From JANPEF01 sp031413115 (GTDB lineage Bacteria > Eisenbacteria > RBG-16-71-46 > DASYSL01), in assembly GCA_031413115.1 (NCBI GenBank), contig JANOEH010000186.1:1-24143 (forward strand): 24,143 nt of DNA. Reading direction: 5' to 3'. Numbering within the stretch: the stretch's first letter is position 1; every line of letters starts with the position of its first letter. The notes under the pieces were generated by a model, which saw nothing but the letters and a program-made list of their open reading frames with translations, did not search any database and had not been told where the DNA came from. This document shows, in pieces, positions 1 to 6,063 of this stretch. The translations under genes and the position numbers were made by a program.

Positions 1-201
1 GACCGGGACGACCGCGGCGCCGTAGAGCGCGCACCAGGCGAGGAGGGTGACGGTCGCACTGCGGAGCGTCGCGGCCAGGCCCTCGCCGGCGGCCACTTCG
101 GTGAAGTACCGCTCGCGGTCGCTGAGGATCTGGGTAACGAACGTTTCGAGTCCCGAGGCGCCCGGCCTGGGCGCGGCATGCACGGTCGACGTGGCGGACA
201 T
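1..201 (-). CDS. N-terminal fragment of a membrane protein of unknown function
   Basis: This reading frame is open from an ATG at 201 to the window edge, so only the first 67 residues are visible. They begin MSATSTVHAAPRPG, then a polar helical stretch (FVTQILSDRERYFTEV), then a hydrophobic run (ATVTLLAWCALYGAAVVPV) that looks like a first membrane segment. The start is well supported: a TAAGGAGG Shine-Dalgarno lies about 10 bases upstream, and a TTGACA-type promoter lies further up. The layout of a short charged helix followed by a membrane segment resembles Yip1-like or small multi-pass membrane proteins, but I do not recognise the family. It lies downstream of the M20 peptidase on the same strand but appears to have its own promoter. 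Confidence 0.7.
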   Translation of the reverse strand, partial: MSATSTVHAAPRPGASGLETFVTQILSDRERYFTEVAAGEGLAATLRSATVTLLAWCALYGAAVVPV

Positions 202-229
202 GGGCGGGACCCTCCTTACAGGGAGGACC

Positions 230-254
230 AAGCATGCGCCAGCGCATGTTTTTT
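230..254 (+). terminator. Terminator-like hairpin with T-run, plus strand, no plus-strand gene upstream
   Basis: Read on the plus strand, the same palindrome forms a stem closed by a CCAG loop and is followed directly by six T (249-254), the form of an intrinsic terminator. No plus-strand gene precedes it, so it either ends an unseen or antisense transcript or the T-run is incidental to the operator. Confidence 0.3.
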
Positions 255-259
255 GTCAA
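231..259 (-). promoter_or_regulatory. Promoter with overlapping palindromic operator for the membrane-protein gene
   Basis: On the minus strand a perfect -35 (TTGACA, complement of 254-259) is followed after 17 bases by a CATGCT -10 (complement of 231-236). A perfect inverted repeat, CATGCGC-CA-GCGCATG (233-248), fills the spacer and enters the -10, which is a classic repressor position. That the repeat is an operator is an inference. Confidence 0.5.
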
Positions 260-275
260 TGAATAATACTATTTG

Positions 276-1622
276 CTACTTTTTGATAGCCGGTCTTTGA
301 CCCGTGGCCATCCGGGCCAGCAGCAGCGCCGTCCGCTTCGCCTGCACGGGCAGCGTGCGCATGTCCGCGGTTTCATGCACCGAGTGTCCCCCGCCCCCCT
401 TGAGCCCCAGAGCGTCGAGCGCGGCCGGCGTGCGCCCGGCGGTGAAGGAGATGTCGGCCGCGCCGGCGCGCGCCGGGTCGGTCGCGGTCACGGGGCCGAA
501 GCCCAGGTCCCGGCTCGCCGCGTCGAACGCCGCGAGCAGGGCCCGGTTGCCGTCGGACGGCGGCAGGGGTGGGTAGCTGTCGACGAACTCGATCGCCGCG
601 CCGACATGCGGCGCGCTCGCCGCGACGATCCGCAGCATGGTCGCGCGGGCGCGCGTGAGTTGCTCGGGCGTGAGCGTGCGCAGGTCACCGGCGACGAGCG
701 TACTCTCGGCGATCACGTTGTCCTTGCCGTAGGCGCTGCCGCGCGCTGCCGAGCGGTCGAGGTCGACGCTCGTGCCCCCGACGATCAGACCGGGGTTCGC
801 GGTGAGGTACGCCTCGCTCGACAGCGAGTCGTGGAACGCCGCGAGGATGCGCGCGGTCTCGTAGATCGCACCGCGCCCCACGTCGGCGCGGAAGATCTGT
901 GACGAGTGCCCGGGCTGGCCCGAGGTGCGCAGCGTCCAGCGCGAACTGCTGCGCCGCGCGACGGTGGCGTGCGCGGGATCGCCGTCGCCGTCCTCGAAGC
1001 CCAAGGCGATGTCGGCTCGATCGGCCGCGGTGTAGAGATCACCGCGCGCAAGCGCGAGGGGTTGGCCAGGGTTCTCCTCGTCGCCGCAAAGAAACACGTC
1101 GACCGTGAGTCGATCGAGCAGTCCCGCGTCGGCCAGCGCGCCCAGCACCGCGAGGATGATCACGTTCCCGCCCTTCATGTCGATCGTGCCCGGGCCGTGC
1201 GCGGCCGTGTCGCCGAGCGCGGTGTAGCGCTGGAACGGGCTGTCCGGCTCGAACACGGTGTCGAGATGACCGATCAGGAGCACGCGCGGAGCCTTCGCGG
1301 CGTCCTTGCCGCGCGCGGCACGGCGCGCCACCAGGTGCCCGGCCCGACCCCAGTCCGCGCCATCGATCCAGGTTGTGTCGAAGCCGAGCGCGGCGAAACC
1401 GGGCGCGAACAGCGCGCCGACCTGGCGCACGCCAGCGACGTTCATGGTGCCGCTGTTCACGTTCACCGTGCGCACGAGCAGCTCGCGCGCGGCGGGCAGG
1501 CGGCGGTCGACGGCGGCGACGACCTTTTGCTCCGTCGTGGAGAGGCCGGCGGCGAGCGAGGGGACAGCGGTGAGAGAGCCGATCACCAGGGCGGCTGCGA
1601 AGAGCTTGCTTCGCGGTATCAC
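276..1622 (-). CDS. Secreted M20-family metallopeptidase (glutamate carboxypeptidase-like)
   Basis: A zinc-dependent exopeptidase of the M20A group (carboxypeptidase G2 / ArgE / DapE relatives), 448 residues. An N-terminal signal peptide (MIPRSKLFAAALVIGSLTAVPSLAAG) predicts export to the periplasm. Visible family motifs are GHLDTV (metal His119, Asp121), GPGTIDMKGG (bridging Asp148), CGDEENPG (catalytic Glu182 and metal Glu183), FEDGDGD (about 210) and the C-terminal metal His413 in GGGGHSVHE. All expected ligands are present, so it should be active; the substrate cannot be read from sequence. I chose GTG at 1622: it overlaps the TGA of the upstream exonuclease frame (GTGA), has GAGG eight bases upstream, and gives a clean signal peptide. 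The frame stays open further upstream only as a GC-rich shadow. It ends with TAG at 276-278. Confidence 0.88.
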   Translation of the reverse strand: MIPRSKLFAAALVIGSLTAVPSLAAGLSTTEQKVVAAVDRRLPAARELLVRTVNVNSGTMNVAGVRQVGALFAPGFAALGFDTTWIDGADWGRAGHLVARRAARGKDAAKAPRVLLIGHLDTVFEPDSPFQRYTALGDTAAHGPGTIDMKGGNVIILAVLGALADAGLLDRLTVDVFLCGDEENPGQPLALARGDLYTAADRADIALGFEDGDGDPAHATVARRSSSRWTLRTSGQPGHSSQIFRADVGRGAIYETARILAAFHDSLSSEAYLTANPGLIVGGTSVDLDRSAARGSAYGKDNVIAESTLVAGDLRTLTPEQLTRARATMLRIVAASAPHVGAAIEFVDSYPPLPPSDGNRALLAAFDAASRDLGFGPVTATDPARAGAADISFTAGRTPAALDALGLKGGGGHSVHETADMRTLPVQAKRTALLLARMATGQRPAIKK

Positions 1623-2418
1623 TCCCCGAACCTCGCGAGCACGGGGGCGTGATCGCTGGGGCGTGATCGCTGGGGCGCTCGGCCCTGCGCGGCTCGACGT
1701 CGATCGTGCAGGCCGCACACGCCGCAGCCAGAGCCGGAGTGACGAGGATGTGGTCGATACGCAGGCCCTTCTTCTTCTGGAACCCGAGCATACGGTAGTC
1801 CCACCACGAGTACGCGCGCTCGGGCTGGTCGAACAGGCGGAAAGCATCGGCCAGCCCCAGCGCGACGAGCCCACGAAGCGCCTCGCGCTCGGGCTCGCTG
1901 CACAGCACCTTCCCGGCCCACTCCTTCGGGTCGTGCACGTCACGATCCTCGGGGGCGATGTTGTAGTCCCCGAGGATCACGAGCTTCGGATACCGCGCAA
2001 TCTCCTCGCGCAGCCACGCGGTGAGCGCGGCGAGCCAGGCCAGCTTGTAGCGGTACTTGTCGCTGTCGACCTCCTGCCCGTTCGGCACGTAGACGTCGAC
2101 GACGCGCACGTCGCCGACGGTCACGGCGAGCACGCGCTTCTGCTCGTCGGCAAAGCCGGGGATCGCGGTCACGACGTCCCCCGCGGCAGCCGCATGCGGC
2201 ACGCGCGTGAGCACGGCCACGCCGTTGTAGGTCTTCTGGCCCGAGGCGGTGCTGGCGTAGCCGAGGGCGGCGAGCTCGTCGTAGGGGAACGAGTCGTCCT
2301 CGGTCTTCGTCTCCTGCAGCGCGACCACGTCGGGCGCATGCCGCCTGAGCCACGCCGTCAGGTGCGGCAGGCGCACCTTCAGCGAGTTGACGTTCCAGGT
2401 GGCGATGCTCAGGGACAT
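1619..2418 (-). CDS. xth: Exonuclease III-family AP endonuclease, C-terminus frameshifted by a 14-base duplication
   Basis: Base-excision-repair enzyme that cuts at abasic sites and has 3'-exonuclease/phosphatase activity. The ExoIII motifs are in order: TWNVNSL (Asn9), ALQETK (metal Glu36), YNGVAVL, DVYVPNG, ILGDYNIAPEDRDVHDP (Asp151, Asn153), RIDHILVTP (Asp222) and the catalytic SDHAP (Asp251, His252). Family length is about 260-270 residues. In the sequence as given, a 14-base tandem duplication (1644-1671) follows SDHAP and shifts the frame, so literal translation runs on to 1039 (459 residues) through the peptidase gene. Removing one copy restores ...PSDHAPVLARFGE and a TGA at 1619-1621, giving exactly 261 residues and a GTGA overlap with the peptidase start. 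Start ATG at 2418 with GGGAG upstream. All active-site residues precede the shift, so activity might survive, or the indel may be a sequencing or assembly error. Confidence 0.88.
1644..1671. repeat. Perfect 14-base tandem duplication in the exonuclease gene
   Basis: Two adjacent copies of GGGGCGTGATCGCT (1644-1657 and 1658-1671), followed by a partial third, GGGGCG. On the coding strand each copy encodes the catalytic PSDHAP stretch, the first in the gene's frame and the second in the frame that leads to the native C-terminus. Fourteen bases is not a multiple of three, so it causes the frameshift. Confidence 0.95.
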
Positions 2419-2435
2419 GCGAGCTCCCGAAGGAA

Positions 2436-2468
2436 GACGGCCCGACCCCGCCGCGGGTTCGGGCCGTC
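2436..2468 (-). terminator. Intrinsic terminator after the outer membrane protein gene
   Basis: A perfect 10-base-pair stem, GACGGCCCGA with TCGGGCCGTC, with an inner CCCG/CGGG pairing, followed on the minus strand by a short TTCCTT tract. It lies 22 bases after the outer membrane protein stop and just before the exonuclease Shine-Dalgarno, so the exonuclease probably depends on read-through or on a promoter I cannot see. The T-tract is weak. Confidence 0.65.
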
Positions 2469-2490
2469 GATCATCGTGTACGCGTGGCTC

Positions 2491-3123
2491 CTAGAACTTG
2501 AGGCCGACCAGGCCGCGCAGGACGTTCTGCTTCGCGCCGACCGAGTTCTCGTCCTTGAAGACTTCGCTCATGCCGATCTCGTAGTTGAGGTCGAAGGTGA
2601 GCGACGTGAGGTCGAGCCCGGCGCCGAGCACGCCGCCGAAGATCGTGCTCTCGAAGTCGTCCGTCTCGACGCCGAACAGGTTGTCATCGACCGAGGTGAC
2701 GACGGTCAACGACGGGCCACCATAGACGCGGAAACCCGTCGCCGCGGCCGACGTCGCCCCCGCCGACAGGTTGAATCCGACGAGGGCCGGAATCTGGAAG
2801 GAGCTGATGCCGACGACGTCCGTCACCGACTCGAGCGTGAGCTCATCGGTCGCGGTCGCCTCGAAGCCCGTCTTCTGGTAGTAGAGCCCGGGTGCGAAGT
2901 AGATCTTGCCGCCGAAGCGGATGTTGCCGCCGAGTCCGTAACCGACGCGACCGGACTCGTCGTTGATGGCTTCGTTGTCATCGAACGAGAAGTTGCTCCA
3001 GGTCACCCCGGCCTGCGGGTTCAGGACCATGTTTCCGGCGGCGGCAGCCGGCGCGACGGCGGCGGCGAGCAGCGCAAGCGTGAACAACGAGGCAAGCAGT
3101 GCGGCAATGCGATTGCGGCTCAT
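2491..3123 (-). CDS. Outer membrane beta-barrel protein
   Basis: A 210-residue protein with a typical signal peptide (RNRIAALLASLFTLALLAAA then ...PAAAAG). It is followed by alternating polar/hydrophobic strands rich in Gly and aromatics (GLGGNIRFGGKIYFAPGLYY, GFRVYGGPSLTVV, FGGVLGAGLDLTSLTFDLNY) and ends in a terminal Phe (LRGLVGLKF), the usual signal for Bam-mediated insertion. It resembles the porin-family/OMP_b-brl type of 8-stranded barrel. I take the ATG at 3123, with GGAGG nine bases upstream; a TTG one codon earlier is less likely. It lies 45 bases after msrA, probably in the same transcript, and is closed by the hairpin at 2436-2468. Specific function unknown. Confidence 0.8.
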   Translation of the reverse strand: MSRNRIAALLASLFTLALLAAAVAPAAAAGNMVLNPQAGVTWSNFSFDDNEAINDESGRVGYGLGGNIRFGGKIYFAPGLYYQKTGFEATATDELTLESVTDVVGISSFQIPALVGFNLSAGATSAAATGFRVYGGPSLTVVTSVDDNLFGVETDDFESTIFGGVLGAGLDLTSLTFDLNYEIGMSEVFKDENSVGAKQNVLRGLVGLKF

Positions 3124-3168
3124 CAAGTGGGACCTCCATGTGCGAAGGCCGGGCGCGAGCGGGCCCGC

Positions 3169-3723
3169 TCAGGACGCCGTGGACTTCTTCAAGCGTGCGG
3201 AATACTTCGCGCGCAGCTTCGCGACCTTGGGACCGATCATGGCCTGACAGTATCCCTGAGTCGGATTGCGCCGATAATAGCCCTGGTGGGACTCCTCTGC
3301 AGCGTAGAATTCCGGCACCGGAACCACCTCGGTGACGATGGGGCTCGGGAACACCTTTTCCGCGTCCAGCCGGGCGATCGTCGCCTCGGCCGTCGCCTTC
3401 TGCTCGGGCGTATGGAAGAAGATCGCCGAGCGATACTGCGTGCCGGTATCGGGACCCTGGCGATTCAGCGTCGTCGGATCATGGAACACGAAGAACAGTT
3501 CCAGCAGGTCCGCGTACGGCAGCACCGCGGGGTCGAACGTCACCTGCACCGCCTCGGCGTGACCGGTCACGCCCGTGCACACCGCCTCGTAACTCGGATT
3601 CGGATGACGCCCGCCGCTGTAGCCCGAAACCACGGAATCGACACCCTCGAGCGGCTCGAACACCGCCTCGAGACACCAGAAGCATCCTCCCGCCAGCGTG
3701 GCGGTCTCGCGTGTCGCGCTCAT
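3169..3723 (-). CDS. msrA: Peptide methionine (S)-S-oxide reductase
   Basis: Reduces the S-epimer of methionine sulfoxide in oxidised proteins and free methionine, normally recycled by thioredoxin. It has 184 residues, within the family range. The N-terminal signature AGGCFWCLE carries the catalytic Cys14. Further hallmarks are GYSGG, GHAEAVQVTFDP, LLELFFVFHDPT, TQYRSAIF and EFYAAEESHQGYY. A GYCQAMIGPK motif near the C-terminus supplies a likely resolving Cys. Start ATG at 3723 with AAGGAGG upstream. Its ATG overlaps the TGA of the upstream methyltransferase (ATGA), so the two are translationally coupled. There is no fused MsrB domain and no obvious signal peptide, so it should be cytoplasmic. 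Confidence 0.93.
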   Translation of the reverse strand: MSATRETATLAGGCFWCLEAVFEPLEGVDSVVSGYSGGRHPNPSYEAVCTGVTGHAEAVQVTFDPAVLPYADLLELFFVFHDPTTLNRQGPDTGTQYRSAIFFHTPEQKATAEATIARLDAEKVFPSPIVTEVVPVPEFYAAEESHQGYYRRNPTQGYCQAMIGPKVAKLRAKYSARLKKSTAS

Positions 3724-4496
3724 CGTGCCTCCTTCGTCCGGGATCGCTCGCGTGCAGCCCGAGTGTTGGATGCGGCAGGTGCGGCTTTCGATGCACGGCG
3801 TGGTGCCGCCCAACCCTCCTCGAACTTCATCAACTCGCGGGCCAGCGCCCTGCGGATCACATACGAGTGCAGGCCCAGATGGGTCAGGCCGGCAGCGCGG
3901 AAGCGGCGCGCATAGGTCGCGGCCGAGCGCGGCTGGAACGCCTCTTCGTCGCCCTCGGTCGAATCCTCGCGGGCGAAGAACTCGAGGTAGGCGAGGCCAC
4001 CCGAGCGGATGAACCCGGCGATCGCGCGGAGGCCCGGCTCGAGCTCGGGCGTCGGCACGTAGTGGAGCACGTCGCAGCAGACGACCAGGTCGTACGGCGG
4101 CTTCATCTCGCGCCGCGCGAGCTCCTGGCGCAACCACGCCGAGCCCAGGTCGCCGACGCTGGCGCGGATCAGGTTCCGGCTCTTGCCGAAGCGCGCGACG
4201 GCGTATTCGCTGGGATCGAGCCCGACGTAGCGCGCCTGCGGGCGGATGCGCTTGAGCGCGGCGCGCCACGCGCCCTCGCCGCAGCCGATGTCGATCACGC
4301 TCTCGATCGGGCGTTCGAGCATCCACTCGGCGGCCGAGACGGCGAGGTGCATGCGCCGCTCGAGATGATCGCGCTGGATGACGACCCACGACGGATCGCG
4401 GTACCAGCGATCGAAGTAGGCGCGGTCATAGAGCTTCTTCGAGTCGGGCTTCTGGCGGGCTTGACGAGCCCAGGACCGTTCCGTATGGTTTTCCAT
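3720..4496 (-). CDS. Class I SAM-dependent methyltransferase
   Basis: A 258-residue protein with the Rossmann-type methyltransferase core. Motif I is VIDIGCGEG (about 70-78), then a YVGLDPSEYAV strand with an acidic ribose-binding residue, then YDLVVCCDVLHYVP (motif II region) and SGGLAYLEFF (motif III region). The N-terminal segment (YDRAYFDRWYRDP) recalls methyltransferases acting on small molecules or lipids, but the substrate cannot be assigned. The C-terminus is basic and alanine-rich (about the last 30 residues). The first plausible start is the ATG at 4494-4496, which directly abuts the vapB ATG on the other strand, with a GAGGGTGG upstream on the minus strand. It is coupled to msrA through ATGA. 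Its promoter must lie inside vapB. Confidence 0.82.
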   Translation of the reverse strand: MENHTERSWARQARQKPDSKKLYDRAYFDRWYRDPSWVVIQRDHLERRMHLAVSAAEWMLERPIESVIDIGCGEGAWRAALKRIRPQARYVGLDPSEYAVARFGKSRNLIRASVGDLGSAWLRQELARREMKPPYDLVVCCDVLHYVPTPELEPGLRAIAGFIRSGGLAYLEFFAREDSTEGDEEAFQPRSAATYARRFRAAGLTHLGLHSYVIRRALARELMKFEEGWAAPRRASKAAPAASNTRAARERSRTKEAR

Positions 4497-4497
4497 A
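4461..4497 (+). promoter_or_regulatory. vapBC promoter and operator
   Basis: A TTGACG -35 (4461-4466), a 17-base spacer and a TATGGT -10 (4484-4489) place the transcription start at about 4496, i.e. on the vapB ATG. A perfect inverted repeat TATGG-TTTT-CCATA (4484-4497) covers the -10 and both divergent start codons. That fits autorepression by a VapBC complex, as is known for this family. No Shine-Dalgarno precedes the ATG, which suggests a leaderless message. Confidence 0.65.
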
Positions 4498-4733
4498 TGA
4501 AGACCACCCTCGAGATCGATGGAGGAGTCATGCGCCGCCTCAAGGCCGAAGCCGCGAGGCAGGGCAAGACCATGTCGGAGCTGGTGGAATCGGCCCTGCG
4601 ACGATTCCTCGAGCGTCCACGTGTCAAACCGACACTCACGCCCTTGCCGACCTTCCACAGTGGCGGCCACCTCGTCGACATCGCCGACCGGGACGCGCTC
4701 TACAACGCAATGGAATCGGACGAGGAGGAGTAG
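4497..4733 (+). CDS. vapB: VapB-type ribbon-helix-helix antitoxin
   Basis: A 78-residue antitoxin. The N-terminus MKTTLEIDGG forms the DNA-binding beta strand of a ribbon-helix-helix fold, followed by two helices (VMRRLKAEAARQGKTMSEL, VESALRRFLE). The C-terminal half (VKPTLTPLPTFHSGGHLVDI...) is the extended arm typical of antitoxins that wrap the PIN toxin. Start ATG at 4497 is required to keep the beta strand. It has no Shine-Dalgarno and is probably translated from a leaderless transcript. The stop TAG is one base before the toxin GTG, and the final acidic codons double as the toxin's Shine-Dalgarno. Function is inferred from fold and gene order. Confidence 0.88.
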   Translation: MKTTLEIDGGVMRRLKAEAARQGKTMSELVESALRRFLERPRVKPTLTPLPTFHSGGHLVDIADRDALYNAMESDEEE

Positions 4734-4734
4734 C

Positions 4735-5214
4735 GTGTTCGTCGTCGACACCAACATCCTGGTCTACGCCGCGGACGGGGACTCCCCCCTGCACGGACCG
4801 GCCAGAACGCTCGTCGATGCCTGGCGCGAAGGCCCCGATGCCTGGCATGCGACATGGAGCATCCAGTACGAGTTCCTGCGCGTGGTCACCCATGCCGGGG
4901 CGATGCGACACCCGCGCACCACTTCCTGGGCCTGGCGATTCCTCGAGGCCATCCACGAATCTCCCGGATATCGCACGCTGCTCCCGGGAGAGCGCCATGG
5001 CGAGATCGCGCGCGCCACGTTCCACGAACTTCCGGACCTTCGGGGAAACGCCATGCACGACGCCCACATTGCGATCCTGATGCGCGAGCACGGAATCCGC
5101 ACGATCTACACGCGCGACGCCGGATTCCAGCGCTTTCCGTTCCTTGACGTGATCGATCCCTTCGCGGGTGTACATGATCGACCCCGCCGTCGCCGGCGTG
5201 TCGCCGCGACCTGA
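4735..5214 (+). CDS. vapC: VapC-type PIN-domain toxin ribonuclease
   Basis: A 159-residue PIN-domain protein, in this family usually a Mg-dependent endoribonuclease attacking tRNA or rRNA. The four acidic positions are visible: Asp5 in VVDTNILVY, Glu46 in IQYEFLRV, Asp109 in MHDAHIA and Asp128 in YTRDAGFQRF. The substrate RNA is not deducible. The start is GTG at 4735, one base after the vapB stop, with GGAGGAG encoded by the last antitoxin codons, so toxin translation is coupled to antitoxin. The C-terminus carries an arginine-rich tail (RPRRRRRVAAT), slightly longer than in most relatives. It ends 12 bases before the convergent lipoprotein gene. Confidence 0.9.
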   Translation: MFVVDTNILVYAADGDSPLHGPARTLVDAWREGPDAWHATWSIQYEFLRVVTHAGAMRHPRTTSWAWRFLEAIHESPGYRTLLPGERHGEIARATFHELPDLRGNAMHDAHIAILMREHGIRTIYTRDAGFQRFPFLDVIDPFAGVHDRPRRRRRVAAT

Positions 5215-5226
5215 CGCGATCGCGAG

Positions 5227-6063
5227 CTACTTCGCCATCTTGAGCGGGCCGTCCGCGCGCACGAACTTGCTCACGCTCGCCCACGGCAGCGTGATCGTCG
5301 TCGGCCCGGAGGCATAGGGCGCCACGTCGTACGCGTTGTAGTGGAAGACCAGTCCGCTGCGCATCACCCCGAAGTTCTCGCTCAACGCGAACGTGGAATC
5401 ATCCCACACGAAGAACCCCGCCTGCTGCAACGAGGACGTCGCCGGGATGTCGCGCTCCCGACGGAACGCGACCTCGCCCAGCACGCGCAGGCTATCGAGG
5501 CCGGCCCGGTCGGCGACATCGCCCAGGCGCAGCCGTGCGCCGCTCGCCGGATCGAAGCTCTGGTAGAACGTGTTGGCCATGCCGTGGGCGCCACCCTCGT
5601 AGCGCACGTCATCGATCTTCAACGTCGACAGCCCGAACGGCAGCGTCTCGAGTGCGACCTCGCGCTCGACGGACCACTCCTGGCGCGCGTCCTTGAACTC
5701 GGAGCGGAACTCCTGGTAGTTGGCGACGAACCGCGCCGCGACCGAGTCGACCGGCAACGGCCGCCCGTCGACGCCGGCCTGGCCCTCGGCCGCCGCCCAC
5801 GCGATCGCGGCGCGCAGCGACTCGGCGAGCGCGCTCACGCCCGGGATGCGCTCGGGCCTCGGGGTGACGAGGACGTAGCGTGCGGAGCCGGCGAGCGAGT
5901 CGCCGGTCGCGCCGTAGGCGCGCTCGAAGCGGACGATCCCGTCGTCGTCGGACACGGTGCTGTCGGCGGCGCCGTGCACGGCATCCTTCTTCGCACAACC
6001 GGCGAAGCCCCCGGCCAGGGCCACGGTGAGGGCGAGCCCGAGAACTGCCCGCTCCGCGGACAT
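5227..6063 (-). CDS. DUF3298-like lipoprotein
   Basis: A 278-residue putative lipoprotein: hydrophobic leader followed by the lipobox GGFAGC with Cys23 as acylation site, then a polar linker. The rest resembles DUF3298/DUF4163 proteins (RsiV/PdaC-like extracellular domains). The typical core is YEGGAHGMANTFYQSFDPAS followed by GARLRLGDV, with a preceding Trp/Glu-rich strand (EWSVEREVALETLPFGLSTL). The C-terminal ITLPWASVSKFV segment also fits. Members bind cell-wall components or lysozyme, but the role here is unknown. Its ATG at 6063 overlaps the aldolase stop (TGATG), so it is the second gene of that transcript. It ends tail to tail with vapC. Confidence 0.72.
   Translation of the reverse strand: MSAERAVLGLALTVALAGGFAGCAKKDAVHGAADSTVSDDDGIVRFERAYGATGDSLAGSARYVLVTPRPERIPGVSALAESLRAAIAWAAAEGQAGVDGRPLPVDSVAARFVANYQEFRSEFKDARQEWSVEREVALETLPFGLSTLKIDDVRYEGGAHGMANTFYQSFDPASGARLRLGDVADRAGLDSLRVLGEVAFRRERDIPATSSLQQAGFFVWDDSTFALSENFGVMRSGLVFHYNAYDVAPYASGPTTITLPWASVSKFVRADGPLKMAK

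Noticed and set aside
1039..1618. Long C-terminal extension of the exonuclease as a real domain
   Set aside because: It is arginine/alanine-rich out-of-frame translation of the peptidase gene, created by the 14-base duplication.
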